The position numbers were made by a program, and so were the translations under genes. DNA of 64,000 nt from Channallabes apus (lineage: Eukaryota > Chordata > Actinopteri > Siluriformes > Clariidae). Below, piece after piece: positions 1 to 10,348 of this stretch. The first letter of the stretch is position 1; every line of letters begins with the position of its first letter. A model generated the notes under the pieces. That model saw nothing but the letters and a program-made list of their open reading frames with translations, was not told the origin of the DNA and did not search any database. The stretch covers positions 8,529,579 through 8,593,578 of the forward strand of contig CM060115.1 of assembly GCA_030522415.1 (NCBI GenBank), read 5' to 3'.

Positions 1-264
1 TAATAACAGGGATAACAATCTTCAATAAATCATTGTCATGATTAACACTATTGTGTAAAACAATAGTGTCTCTATTAGCATACATTGTATTATAATTATT
101 TTTTTAAATTATTATAGGATTTTGACGTATCATATTTCTATATTTTCCTCACTCCATTAAAGATACATAAATGTAGTCAGGTTGCCCATCATAATATCAC
201 ATATTTTATTTACTGTAGCTAAATCACTGATGAATATTAAAAATAATAAACATAAATAATAATG

Positions 265-610
265 GCGGCGCGGTGGTGTAGTGTTTAGCACTGTCGCCTT
301 GTACCTCCAGGGTCTGGGTTCGATTCCCGTCTCTGTGTGCATGGAGTTTGCATGTTCTCCCCGTGCTTGATGGGTTTCCTCCGGGTACTCCGGTCCAAAG
401 ACATGCAGGTTAGGCTAATTGGCGTTCCTAAATTACCCGTAGTGTGTGATTGGGTGTGTGAGTGTGTATACTGTATGTGTTTGTGCCCTGCGATGGATTG
501 GCACCCTGTCCAGGGTGTACCCCGCCTAGTGCCCGAAGTCTCCTGGGATAGGCTCCAGGCCCCCGCGACCCTGAACACAGGATTAAGCGGTATAGAAAAT
601 TAATGAATGA
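265..610 (+). repeat. V-SINE (DANA/Mermaid-like), near full length
   Basis: tRNA-derived SINE. The head has an A-box-like TGGTGTAGTG and a B-box-like GGTTCGATTCC. The central core (GTTTGCATGTTCTCCCCGTG and following) is typical of the fish V-SINE superfamily, and the tail is made of ATGA repeats. A 13-bp target duplication (ATAAATAATAATG) flanks it at 252-264 and 611-623, so the whole insertion is visible. Part of the core is missing compared with the copy at 30962. Confidence 0.9.
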
Positions 611-889
611 ATAAATAATAATGTAATTATTTTTTTTTTTAATGAATCGTTAAATATCCCGATTATAAAATATAATTTATGCTAACATGCAAGTATGGGA
701 TTGTGATAGTGTACGTTTGGAAGTACACACATTTACAAGTAAATGTACTGTAGCAGGATACAGTACCTATTTGGGATCCCTTATGTTCATTATGTTTATG
801 TTTTTTGTTATATCTGGCAACCACAAGTAGGTTCTTTATGTGGATCTTCATTAATACTTGGTTATCAGCAGGATGTCAAATAAGTATAC

Positions 890-1500
890 AAGATGGTATC
901 AAAAAGTTTCAAGATTTGTCTCTGTTTTTTGGCCGTATGTCCTCCCTCAGACGCCTTAAAACCTGGCAGTAGAATTCATTATTGACGGTCTGGCCAGTGG
1001 GGATGAATTCTCAATGGACAATGCTGCGAATCTCGAAAAAGATGATCGAGCTGTGGACCTGCCTCGCCTTTTTTTTTTGGTTTGTTTTGGAGATGATAGG
1101 CTCTTCCAGTGTGAAGATGCTTCATCTCAGGATTGTACCCATACACTCAAGTTTCATCACTGGTAATTATCCTCGATATGATGGCACACTGACTGAGTTT
1201 TTCGGCTGAGCTTGTTGAAGGTCTTCCTGAACTCTCATCATCTTTCAGTTATATTCTTCTGATCCTGAAGGGTGCATGTCAGTTCAAACACCTTAAAAAT
1301 CGAATTGCATCATCGCCATAAACTTTCCGAATCACGTCAAACGTCTCTGTGGCAGATTTGCACAGTTTCACGCAGACTTTCACATTCACTCTCTGTTTGA
1401 ACTTGATGAAATAGCACTCGTAGTAAACCAGGTGGTCAGAATAGCACCAGTTGCACAGCTCCCGATGTACTGTACACAGGACGATGTCTTTTGGCACGCT
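890..1500 (-). pseudogene. Decayed mariner transposase
   Basis: Read on the minus strand, the N-terminal part contains QRVNVKVCVKLCKSATETFD, the characteristic start of mariner transposases of the SETMAR/GVQW3 type. After a gap, the frame resumes with a DET block, KARQVHS, a VHWEFIPTGQTVN segment and a VLRRLREDIRP segment, all in mariner order. The helix-turn-helix end and the first catalytic region are joined by an internal deletion around position 1200. At least two stops are present, including TGA where the family has Trp after DET. No terminal repeats were found, so this is a dead fragment. The TACTGTA heptamer at 1468 lies just inside it. The family call rests on several collinear motifs. 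Confidence 0.8.
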
Positions 1501-1509
1501 GACTTATGA

Positions 1510-2577
1510 AGCTTAGTGTGACTTTACGTGCAGCCTTGTGCTGCCACCTGTTGGTGTGTTACAAAACGACACCAACCACATAGGTGCACTAGCATGCTAC
1601 TTGGAGGCTAGACACATTTTCTGCAAGCAAGCATACAGTCTTTGTGTGTTAGTATGCGACTATTCTTGTCTGTCTGCATGCAATTATACTGTGTCCAGCT
1701 TTAGGCTTAGGTCTTAAATGGTTTACTGATCTCAGACAAGTGTTGACCCCAAATTGGCTTCACATCCATTTTTTAAAAAGATAACAGCCTTCTGCAAACA
1801 CTTTTAACGATCCTTCGCAGATGCACGAAAAACACTGTGAGCCCTGCTGAGGCCTAAAGGAATAATTACGTGGTTTATTACCTTGCCTGTATATTAATAA
1901 TATTGTCTCTGGGTTGACAGTTTACATTAAATTCCCAGACTTATTATTGGACGTGCAGCACCTGCTACCTGTCCACGGCCTGCTGCTGATTTAACAGATC
2001 ATAAAAGACAAAGCAGTAAAGCAAGAAAGCACCTTTCTGACATTAACGATAAAAAAAAAAAAGAAAAGTTTCTTCAGTGTTTAAAAGGTGACTTCAGGTG
2101 GCATCAGACAGCTTTGATTCTAGTTGAATTCCTAATGAATCTAAATCTTGACACGTACAGTACAGATGAAAATGCAGATGTGCAGCTACTGTATGTATTG
2201 ATCGCATTTATCACTGCAGTTCGTTTTGCGACAGCTAGTTTGTATTTTCATGCTCCCTTTGCAAGATTAGAAAAAAAGCAGACGTATGCCTTTTCTTGTA
2301 CTCTTTTCTTTCTTTCTACTGTTACATGCCAAAGCTGATCCTTTTTAACTTTTCTCCTTTTCTGTTAGTACAGCATCTGCTTGTATCATAAAAGAACACA
2401 AATGGACATCTTTCAGCAAATGCTAGAAGCAAAAGCGCTCAGGAAGAAAAACATGCGTCTGTCGTTAAACTGCAAACTTATTTCCTTTTTTGCTTATTGT
2501 CAGTCAAGAGTTCCTTCCAGCCTGAGCAGATGCATTTAATTTAAAGGTCCCATATTTTACTATTACTGTAAAATCTA

Positions 2578-2580
<3 letters not shown>
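1510..2580. other. No recognisable feature
   Basis: AT-rich single-copy-looking DNA. The longest open frame here (2114-2338) has no recognisable motif. Three TACAGTA/TACTGTA heptamers occur (2156, 2187, 2564). Confidence 0.5.

Positions 2581-2611
<31 letters not shown>
2581..2611. repeat. (TG)n microsatellite
   Basis: Uninterrupted TG dinucleotide run of about 15 units. Confidence 0.95.
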
Positions 2612-2612
<1 letters not shown>

Positions 2613-2783
2613 CTAAAGCTCTAGCTAAAGATAACAGTTTTTATCCATTACCTCAAACTACTGTTTCACTCCTCTTCCAAACAAGCTATTTCAGTATCTA
2701 TGTAAATGAGCTACTGCTGAGCCACGCCCACTCCATAGAACAGGAACGTTAAGAGCAACAATGGGAAAGGGGACCTAACTCTA

Positions 2784-2928
2784 TCATTCATTCATTCATT
2801 TTCTATACCGCTTAATTCTGTGTTCAGGGTCGCGGTGGACCTGGAGCCTATCCCAGGAGACTTCGGGCACTAGGCGGGGTACACCCTGGACAGTGTGCCA
2901 ATCCATCGCAGGGCACACACACATACCT
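2784..2928 (-). repeat. V-SINE 3' fragment
   Basis: Minus-strand copy of the V-SINE 3' half. It starts with the ATTC-repeat tail and runs through the TCCCAGGAGACTTCGGGCAC block to CATCGCAGGGCACAC. The tRNA head and core are missing. Confidence 0.8.
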
Positions 2929-3076
2929 AACTCTATCTAACAAATCTAATTGACTTGTTTAAACCCTGGACAGTACAAAAATTTTAAAATACAGAATGGA
3001 GACCCAGACACTGGAGACCCATCGAAATATCTAAAAAGCGACTGAAAAGTGAATTTTGCCAATTAGGACGTTTTTA

Positions 3077-3550
3077 GTTTGCAAGGTGGTGCAGTAGTTT
3101 GCACTTTGGCCTCGCACCACCAAGGTTGAGGGTTCGATTTCTGCCTTGGGTCTGTGTGCATGGAGTTTGCATGTTCTCCCCATGCTTGGTGGGTTTCCTA
3201 GCCCCTGCTAGGGGCAAGAGTACAGTAGCATAGTGGTTAAGGCATTGGCCTACTGCTTGGAAGGTCCCAGGTTCAAATCCCAACAACAAGTTGCCACTGT
3301 TATGTCCTTGACTCAACTGATTAGATGTATAATGAGATAACCTCTGGGTACCAAGGATTTCTTCCAACAGTCCAAAGACATGCAGATTAAGTTAACTGGC
3401 ATTCCCAAACTGTCCATAATGTGTGACAATAGATTGGCTCCCTGTCCAGCGTGTACCCCACTTCATGCACCAAGACTCCTGAAATAGGATTGAGGCCCCT
3501 GCGCCCCTGTATACATGCAATAATACTGTAAGTCGTTTAGAAGATGAGAT
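3077..3550 (+). repeat. Old V-SINE interrupted by another SINE
   Basis: A diverged V-SINE: tRNA-like head at 3080-3150, core at 3158-3198, then the core resumes near 3350 with CAACAGTCCAAAGACATGCA and runs to the tail near 3550. The break at 3199-3348 is filled by a second tRNA-derived SINE. Confidence 0.7.
3213..3348 (+). repeat. Second SINE family (tRNA head, RSg-1-like tail), partial
   Basis: Matches the head of the SINE at 45266: AGTGGTTAAGGCATTGG, then CCCAGGTTCAAATCCCA (B box) and AAGTTGCCACTGTT. It ends near AATGAGATA, before the tail seen at 51040-51095. It is inserted in the V-SINE core. Confidence 0.65.
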
Positions 3551-3559
3551 GAGGTCGTG

Positions 3560-4380
3560 TTTAAAGAAACAGTTCAGATTAAATGTACATTGTTCTCCAT
3601 ATAAAATTCAGTACAAATGCCAATATAGTCTATTTCGCTTTAACTTTAAACCAAGTCAATTACACATAACTACATACAGTATACAGTACCCATACAGTAT
3701 ATCCTTACCCTATATCCCTAGTATGTCCTGTGTAACCTGCATGTTACAGTAGGACTCCTTGAACATCCGTCACTGACCATGTCAGAACATACAGAGTTTA
3801 CTTTTTAAACCTTGTATTATTCCTGGACTTTCCATTAAATTTGTGTTCACTTTGGTGCTTGGCCTTCCTAATAGAACAACTTTTATAGTAATACATTGTG
3901 ATTTCCCTGACTATGCTTCACAAACCCTTCAGAGTCCTTGGAGCCCACTTTGGGACCCACTGCTGTATACAGTACTTGTCAGACTTATCCAAAAATCATT
4001 TTATTTCATGTTTTATTTGACCCACAGTACGGTGGCACTTAAGCAAAGTATTGAATTACTGTACATTTGAAGTACTACAATAAAATGTAGGACATATTGT
4101 ATATTGCTTTAATAAAGAAAACATATGTCTTTTTAAAAATACAATAACCTGTTAAATCTTTGTAAATTATCCGCAATGTCTGGCACAGCAGGCTTGCAGT
4201 AGAACATTGTACTGTAGGTTAAGAGGTAAAAGAGGCAGGACAATTCGCATTGCTATAAAGTCCACCTAGAGGCTTTCAACCCAGACAGTAACTGCGCACG
4301 AGCAGATTTAGTGGCCTGCAACCAATTTACATTCCCCTCTATAAAATTAGTTTTGGTGTGTAGCCAAACATTCCGTCTTT
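3560..4380. other. No gene; dense TACAGTA/TACTGTA heptamers
   Basis: No coding or repeat family recognised. Heptamers occur at 3675, 3682, 3693, 3745, 3968, 4057 and 4210; the first three lie within 25 bp. Confidence 0.5.
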
Positions 4381-4384
4381 ATTC

Positions 4385-4620
4385 TGTCAGTACTGTGCAC
4401 AATTCTTAAGACATCCCTCATTTCTTCATATTTTGCCTCCAAGGAGCCAGAAGTTCTTGGATTTTTTTTATGCAGGATTTTTTTTTATTTCCAGTCCAGT
4501 TACTGTACCAGAGCCGTCTCTGAGAATTGCTTAAGCCACACAGTGACCTATGAATCATTTAAGCATAAAAAACAGTCTGTTCTGGTTGGAACAGACGAGA
4601 CGGGAAATGAGGTTGCTGCT
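4385..4620. repeat. Old Tc1-type non-autonomous fragment (family C)
   Basis: Related to the copies at 24476 and 27713: CCCTCATTTCTTCATATTTTG corresponds to CCCTTATTTCTTCAGATTTTG, and a shared segment with AAGCCACACAGTGA follows. Strongly diverged, with no ORF. Confidence 0.5.
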
Positions 4621-4893
4621 GAGGTTTTTACATAAACACCCAACTTACAGTAACAAACATTTATTCCCATTTTTTTTATTTCATCTAAATGATTTAATTT
4701 AGTTTCATTCAATAAGAAGAAATAAGGGGTGACTCAAGACTTTGTTTCTGATCATGAGAACTTTAATTTAAACTTGCATTAGTGAAGAAGATCCAGGCAC
4801 ATCATACTGAAATTGGACACACTGACACAGTTGCACACCCACATACTTTTGATCATTTTATTTTTGCACACTTTTACACACGACTGCATATAC

Positions 4894-5925
4894 AGTCACT
4901 GGCCAATTTATTAGGTACACCTTGCTAGTAGGAAATTGGTTGGACCCGCTTTTGCCTCTTTCAGAGCTGCCTTACTTCTTCGTGGCATTCAGTAGATTCA
5001 ACAAGATGCTGGAAACGTTCCTTCGAGATTTTGATACTTTTGAATCTCCTGTTCCACCATGTCCCAAAGGTGCTCTATTAGATTGAGATCTGTTGATCGT
5101 GGAGGCCATTTGCCTACAGTGACCTCGCCTGTCATGCTCAAGAATCCAGTTTGAGCTGATTTAAGATTTCGCGACATGGCACGGTATCTTGTAGTCGTAA
5201 AGGGATGAAGATGGACAGCAACACTACTCAGGCAGACTGTGTCATGCTCAGTTGATACTAAGAAGCCCAGCAACAGCCTGAACAGAATGGATCAATGCTG
5301 GTTACACCAAATTAGACTCTACCATCTGAATGTGGCAGCTGAATTCAGGCCTCAGAACAGGGGAACTATTGATCACTTTTGGTTAGTCTGTGCGAATTAT
5401 TGCCTCAGGTTCAGGTTCTCAGCTGACAGAAGTGACACCCAGGTGGTCTTCTGCTGCTGTAGCCCATCTGCTTCTAGGGCTTACGTGTTCTGCATTCAGC
5501 AACACTCTCCAGGTTGTCATAAGATGTTATTTGAGTTACTGTTTCGTTTATCTATCAGCTTTAACCATTCTCCTCTGACCTCTGGCATCAACTGGGCATT
5601 TCTACCAAGAGAACAGCCTGGCACTGTTTTTAATTCTCTTTGAAGCGTAGAGATTATGTGTGAGAATCCCAGTAGATCAGCAGTTTCAGAAGTAATTGGA
5701 CCAGCCCATTTGGCACCAACAACCATACCACGTTCAAAGTCATTTAAATCATTGTTTTTCCCATTCAGATGCTCGGTTTGAACTTCAGCATATTGTCCAT
5801 ATTGTTTTGACCATGAATACATGCTTAAATGCATTTAGTTGCTGCCATGTGTTTTACTGATTAGATACGGTAGGTGCATTGACAAGCAGTTGCACAAGTG
5901 TAATGAAATGGCCTTTGAGTGTGTG
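4894..5925 (-). mobile_element. Decayed Tc1 transposon (family B)
   Basis: The left end reads ACAGTCACTGGCCAATTTAT after a TA. On the minus strand, transposase remains are recognisable: DFERGMVVGAK near the N terminus (5680-5740), RGEWLKLIDKR near 5560, and WPPRSTDLNLIEHLWDMVEQ near 5060, which is the last catalytic region (PDLNPIE in intact Tc1). The frames are broken between these blocks and the middle of the gene is lost. Other copies of this family lie at 29020 and 38030-40110. Confidence 0.75.
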
Positions 5926-6018
5926 CAACTGCATACAGTAAGTACAGTAACAATCAAACAGAAATACATACAGTAATAAAGGAATATACTGTATATACTG
6001 TGTGTGAATATATATATA

Positions 6019-7653
6019 CAGTGGTGTGAAAAACTATTTGCCCCCCCTCCTGATTTCTTATTCTTTTGCATGTTTGTCACACAAAATGTTTCTGATCGTC
6101 AAACACATTTAACTATTAGTCAAAGATAACACAAATAAACACAAAATGCAGTTTTTAAATGAGGGGTTTTATTATTTAGGGAGAAAAAAAATCCAAACCT
6201 ACATGGCCCTGTGTGAAAAAGTAATTGCCCCCTGAACCTAATAACTGCTTGGGCCACCCTTAGCAGCAATAACTGCAATCAAGCGTTTGCGATAACCTGC
6301 AACGAGTCTTTTACAGCACTCTGGAGGAATTTTGGCCCACTCATCTTTGCAGAATTGTTGTAATTCAGCTTTATTTGAGGGTTTTCTAACATGAACCGCC
6401 TTTTTAAGGTCATGCCACAACATCTCAATAGGATTCAGGTCAGGACTTTGACTAGGCCACTCCAAAGTCTTCATTTTGTTTTTCTTCAGCCATTCAGAGG
6501 TGGATTTGCTGGTGTGTTTTGGGTCATTGTCCTGCTGCAGCACCCAAGATCGCTTCAGCTTGAGTTGACGAACAGATGGCCGGACATTCTCCTTCAGGAT
6601 TTTTTGGTAGACAGTAGAATTCATGGTTCCATCTATCACAGCAAGCCTTCCAGGTCCTGAAGCAGCAAAACAACCCCAGACCATCACACTACCACCACCA
6701 TATTTTACTGTTGGTATGATGTTCTTTTTCTGAAATGCTGTGTTACTTTTACGCCAGATGTAACGGGACACACACCTTCCAAAAAGTTAAACATTTGTCT
6801 CGTCGGTCCACAAGGTATTTTCCCAAAAGTCTTGGCAATCATTGAGATGTTTTTTAGCAAAATTGAGACGAGCCTTAATGTTCTTTTTGCTTAAAAGTGG
6901 TTTGCGCCTTGGAAATCTGCCATGCAGGCCGTTTTTGCCCAGTCTCTTTCTTATGGTGGAGTCGTGAACACTGACCTTAGTTGAGGCAAGTGAGGCCTGC
7001 AGTTCTTTAGATGTTGTCCTGGGGTCTTTTGTGGCCTCTCGGATGAGTCGTCTCTGCGCTCTTGGGGTAATTTTGGTCGGCCGGCCACTCCTGGGAAGGT
7101 TCACCACTGTTCCATGTTTTTGCCATTTGTGGATAATGGCTCTCACTGTGGTTCACTGGAGTCCCAAAGAAGCTTTTAGAAAGCTTTAGAAATGGCTTTA
7201 TAACCTTTACCAGACTGATAGATCTCAATTACTTTTGTTCTCATTTGTTCCTGAATTTCTTTGGATCTTGGCATGATGTCTAGCTTTTGAGGTGCTTTTG
7301 GTCTACTTCTCTGTGTCAGGTAGCTCCTATTTAAGTGATTTCTTGATTGAAACAGGTGTGGCAGTAATCAGGCCTGGGGGTGACTACAGAAATTGAACTC
7401 AGGTGTGATAAACCACAGTTAAGTTATTTTTTAACAAGGGGGGCAATCACTTTTTCACACAGGGCCATGTATATTTGGAGTTTTTTTTCTCCCTTAATAA
7501 CGTAAACCTTCATTTAAAAACTGCATTTTGTGTTCAATTATGTTATCTTTGACTAATAGTTAACGGTTTTTGATGAGCAGAAGCATCTAAGTGTGACAAA
7601 CATGCAAAAGAATAAGAAATCAGGAAGGGGCAAATAGTTTTTCACACACACTG
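6019..7653 (-). mobile_element. Tc1 transposon, family A, copy 1
   Basis: Bounded by CAGTGGTGTGAAAAACTATT on the left and its complement on the right, after a TA at 6017. Each end also has an inner repeat of the same motif (CTGTGTGAAAAAGTAATTG near 6211; its complement near 7445), giving the IR/DR arrangement of Tc1 elements such as Sleeping Beauty. It is about 1.6 kb long and carries a broken transposase on the minus strand. Confidence 0.93.
6238..7274 (-). pseudogene. Tc1 transposase, family A copy 1, broken
   Basis: A DD34E transposase that would cut at the inverted ends and rejoin at TA sites. The start codon is taken at 7274 (MPRS..., as in the copy at 60443). The paired-like DNA-binding region is frameshifted near 7170. 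Downstream the frame is open with NLPRSGRPTKI and WTDET (first catalytic Asp), then a GAA-to-TAA stop at 6789-6787. The same frame continues in 6771-6238 with QQDNDPKHTS (second Asp) and PDLNPIE (catalytic Glu). The C terminus VIAAKGGPSSY is complete. Compared with copy 2 it keeps the LVAGYRK segment that copy 2 has lost. Not functional. Confidence 0.92.
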
Positions 7654-7655
7654 TG

Positions 7656-7710
<55 letters not shown>
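7656..7710. repeat. (TA)n microsatellite
   Basis: Long TA run separating two Tc1-type elements; both probably used TA target sites here. Confidence 0.95.
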
Positions 7711-7713
<3 letters not shown>

Positions 7714-8570
7714 AACCGGATTCCCAAAAAAGTTGGGACACTAAACAAATTGTGAATAAAACTGAATGCAATGATGTGGAGATGGCAAATGTCAATATTT
7801 TATTCAGAATAGAACATAAATCACGGAACAAAAGTTTTAAACTGAGAAAATGTATCATTTTAAGGGAAAAAAATGGTGAATCAAAATGTCATGGTGTCAA
7901 CAAATCCCAAAAAAGTTGGGACAAGGCCATTTTCACCACTGTGTGGCATCTCCCCTTCTTCTTACAACACTCAACAGACGTCTGGGGACCGAGGAGACCA
8001 GTTTATCAAGTTTAGAAATAGGAATGCTCTCCCATTCTTGTCTAATACAGGCCTCGAACTGTTCAATCGTCTTGGGCCTTCTTTGTCGCACCTTCCTCTT
8101 TATGATGCGCCAAATGTTCTCATAGGGGATTGTGGTCACTGACAATGGTTTCTGGAAGTATTCCTGAGCCCATTCTGTGATTTCCTTTACAGTAGCATTC
8201 CTGTTTGTGGTGGAGTGTCGTTTAAGGGCCCGGAGATCACGGGCATCCAGTATGGATTTACTCCATTGACCCTTACGCACAGAGATTGTTCCAGATTCTC
8301 TGAATCTTCGGATGATACAGTATTATACACAGTTGATGATGATAACTGCAAAGTCTTTGCAATTTTTCGCTGGGTAACACCTTTCTGATATTGCTCCACT
8401 ATCTTTATGGGCAACATTGTGGGAATTGGTGATCCTCTACCCATCTTGGCTTCTGAGAGACACTGCCACTCTGAGAAGCTCTTTTTATACCCAATCATGT
8501 TGCCAATTAACCTAATTACTGTTAATTGGTATTCCAGCTCTTCATTATGCTCAAATTTACTTTTTCCGGC
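7714..8570 (-). mobile_element. Tc1-type element, family D copy 1, right end lost
   Basis: The left end has ACCGGATTCCCAAAAAAGTT, repeated internally at 7905 as a direct repeat (IR/DR style). The right end, visible in the copy at 57371-57405, is missing because the sequence passes directly into gypsy DNA near 8570. The interior is deleted, leaving only the two ends of the transposase. Confidence 0.85.
7933..8444 (-). pseudogene. Family D Tc1-type transposase, internally deleted
   Basis: The start is at 8444 (MGRGSPIP...). A helix-turn-helix region follows (IVEQYQKGVTQRKIAKTLQL). A frameshift near 8325 coincides with the TACAGTA insertion at 8316, which the sister copy at 57106 lacks. The second frame has KSILDARDLRALKRH and VKEITEWAQEYF, then jumps directly to ENIWRIIKRKVRQRRP, the segment just after the catalytic Glu. 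All three catalytic residues are therefore missing. The C terminus (SVPRRLLSVVRRRGDATQW) is intact. Confidence 0.85.
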
Positions 8571-8573
8571 CTC

Positions 8574-8980
8574 CTCAAAGTTCGATGTTTCCGGCATGCC
8601 ACCCGGTAAATGACATCGGAGAGCTGGGCAATTACCGTACAGGGGCCCACCCAGTGAGACATGAGCTTGGGTGAGAGCCCCCTCTTCCTTCTGGAGGAAT
8701 AAACCCATACCTGCTCTCCAGTAGCAAAGTCTCACCCCTGGCTGTGAGTGTCCACGCCCATACGCTCCATAGGTGCCCCCACCCGAAAGTCCTGCAGCGG
8801 TGCCCCTGAGCGCTGGGTGGGGCCCTTCTTCGCCATGTAGCCGTCGCCTCGGTGGACAGAGCGTTCACTGTCCAGCTGCAGCACAGGTGAAACAACTGCG
8901 GACGTCACAGTAACTCGGCTGCACGCTGGCTCGGACGGCTGATCAGCACCTGCTACCGGATGTTTACCTGCCGCAACCAC
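8574..8980 (-). pseudogene. Ty3/gypsy integrase remnant
   Basis: Two parts of a gypsy integrase are fused by deletion. The upstream part (8980-8740) holds AKKGPTQRSGAPLQDFRVGA and PMERMGVD, matching the end of the zinc-finger region and the first strand of the catalytic core (GVD; first catalytic Asp). It is cut after that. The downstream part (about 8740-8590) is the C-terminal GPY/F-type domain in one open frame: EQVWVYSSRRKRGLSPKL, then SHWVGPCTVIAQLSDVIYRV. A TGA lies in that frame just upstream of the domain. The rest of the catalytic core is missing. Confidence 0.82.
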
Positions 8981-9317
8981 CGGAACTAGTTTAATGGCTG
9001 CTAGTCACATTCACTGCTGGGGTACGCTGTCCCTCAGGCCTGAGAACGAAGTATCGGTAGTCTCGGCATCGCCGCGAAACCACCGCGAAACCTGTTCGTT
9101 GTCTAACGTGACGGCTAGCCCTGTCCCCGGCTAGATTCACCTACCGAGTGCCCCCGAGCTGCGGGCGGTCGCTCGGCTCTTTCGCCGTGATGCACTGACA
9201 TTATGTGTTCAGTGCGCTGTGCTGCGCGTAGCGCCTCGGTGAGGGAAGCTGGTGTTGCTAACCTGATGTGCTCGCGGAGCCGCGGCGGTCGGAGTCCACG
9301 GAGAAATGCGCGATGAG

Positions 9318-9794
9318 CTAGCTCTTCCTGCTCGCGAGGCCTCTTAAGTCCATAGCGAACGCGCCCAGTGGCTCAGAAGGGCGCGGCCAGCTCCTCGCAC
9401 GCTGCTTCTTGACGGTCACCGGCGCGTCGCCCTCCAGCGAGAGTGGTACTCTGACGGCTGTTTCCGCCGGGGACCAGCCTGCGAAGTCGGCAGCGTAGGG
9501 TTCGATGGCGCCGTTGTAGGAAGAAAGGCGCAGCTGCAAGGCGAATCGCCGGCTGACGGTGCACAAAGCTGAAGCTGAAGATTGCTCCGGCGCTTGCGCA
9601 GCGTCAACGTTGGGCTCCCCAAGATTCAGTGCCGGGTTCTTCATCTTGCCGCTCCGCTTTGGTTGTGCTGCTTTGCTCGTGCCGGTTCCGCCCGAAAGAT
9701 GCTCTTTCTTCCGTTGTAGTCTCTCTGCTACTTGGCGACCGACCTGGATCCTCCGCAGGTCCTCAACAGTGCGCTCCAACTCGTACTTCTCCAT
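9318..9794 (-). pseudogene. Ty3/gypsy gag remnant
   Basis: A 158-residue open frame starting at the ATG that overlaps the primer binding site. The N-terminal 35 residues are charged and likely helical (MEKYELERTVEDLRRIQVGR). A linker follows, then residues around 90-130 resemble a gag capsid start (LRLSSYNGAIEPYAADFAGW, then a VPLSLEGDAPV segment), comparable to the YDG...W...LSLEGDAL pattern of gypsy gag. The frame ends soon after, and no zinc knuckle was seen. Assignment rests on its position next to the PBS plus these motifs. Confidence 0.65.
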
Positions 9795-10046
9795 CCCACT
9801 TCTGACACCAATGTAGCGTTTTCAGCACTATGAGGAATCTTGGAGGACGAGTGAGCTTGCTTGCTGCCCAATGCAATGGCTGGGAGTATTTTATTACCAC
9901 ACAGCACTGTATAGCATAAGCAGCACATTCACTGTCACAGCACACACAGCAAAAGCGCAAAGCATGATGGTCGTCAGCCGCCGCCCCGCCTACGCCACAC
10001 TGCCCCCACCTGAGCTGTGACCGTCCCCGGAATCCGGTTTGTATAT
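9791..10046 (-). repeat. Gypsy 5' LTR end and primer binding site
   Basis: On the minus strand the LTR ends ...CGCTACA, followed by TGGTGTCAGAAGTGGGATGG (9810-9791), a typical gypsy PBS. The LTR is taken to run from 9812 towards about 10046; its far end is not certain. The motif TTACCACACAGCACTGTATA occurs both inside it (about 9892) and at its outer edge (about 10049). Confidence 0.6.
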
Positions 10047-10069
10047 ATATTACCACACAGCACTGTATA

Positions 10070-10201
10070 CTGCATTTTGTGTTCAATTATGTTATCTTTG
10101 ACTAATAGTTAACGGTTTTTGATGAGCAGAAACATTTAAGTGTGACAAACATGCAAAAGGATAAGAAATCAGGAAGGGGGCAAATAGTTTTTCACACCAC
10201 T
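10070..10201 (-). repeat. Isolated right end of a family A Tc1
   Basis: Almost identical to 7520-7653, the right end of copy 1, in the same orientation, ending TTTTTCACACCACTG followed by TA. No transposase or left end accompanies it. Confidence 0.85.
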
Positions 10202-10212
10202 GTATATTGCCA

Positions 10213-10296
10213 GGGGAAGAGTTTGCATGTTCTCCCCGTGCTTGGTGGGTTTCCTCCCACAGTCGAAAGACAGGAAGATTAGGCTAATTGGTGTTT
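10213..10296 (+). repeat. V-SINE core fragment
   Basis: Contains GTTTGCATGTTCTCCCCGTG, GGTGGGTTTCCTCCCACAGT and TTAGGCTAATTGG. Head and tail are missing. Confidence 0.7.
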
Positions 10297-10348
10297 TAAA
10301 TAAAAAATTTTTCGTATAAAATCCACACATTGTACCTGAAACTATATT

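Larger units (their letters stand above)
8572..10046 (-). mobile_element. Internally deleted Ty3/gypsy retrotransposon
   Basis: GC-rich block on the minus strand. It contains, in element order, an LTR end, a primer binding site, a gag remnant (9794-9318), unassigned GC-rich sequence (9317-8981) and integrase pieces (8980-8574). Protease, reverse transcriptase and RNase H are absent, and so is the 3' LTR. The edge near 8572 abuts a Tc1-type element. The LTR outer boundary is uncertain. Confidence 0.8.

Noticed and set aside
469..475. Use of the TACTGTA in the first V-SINE as a clean footprint example
   Set aside because: The surrounding TG-rich stretch varies in length between copies, so the exact insertion size cannot be fixed.
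5239..5643. 134-codon plus-strand frame
   Set aside because: Antisense shadow of the decayed family B Tc1 transposase.
7553..7858. Open frames rich in Ile-Tyr across TA runs (also at 26466, 33499, 35956)
   Set aside because: They are translations of (TA)n microsatellites, with no flanking coding signal.
8572..9800. CpG island of a host gene
   Set aside because: The GC-rich block is explained by gypsy gag and integrase on the minus strand, next to a PBS.
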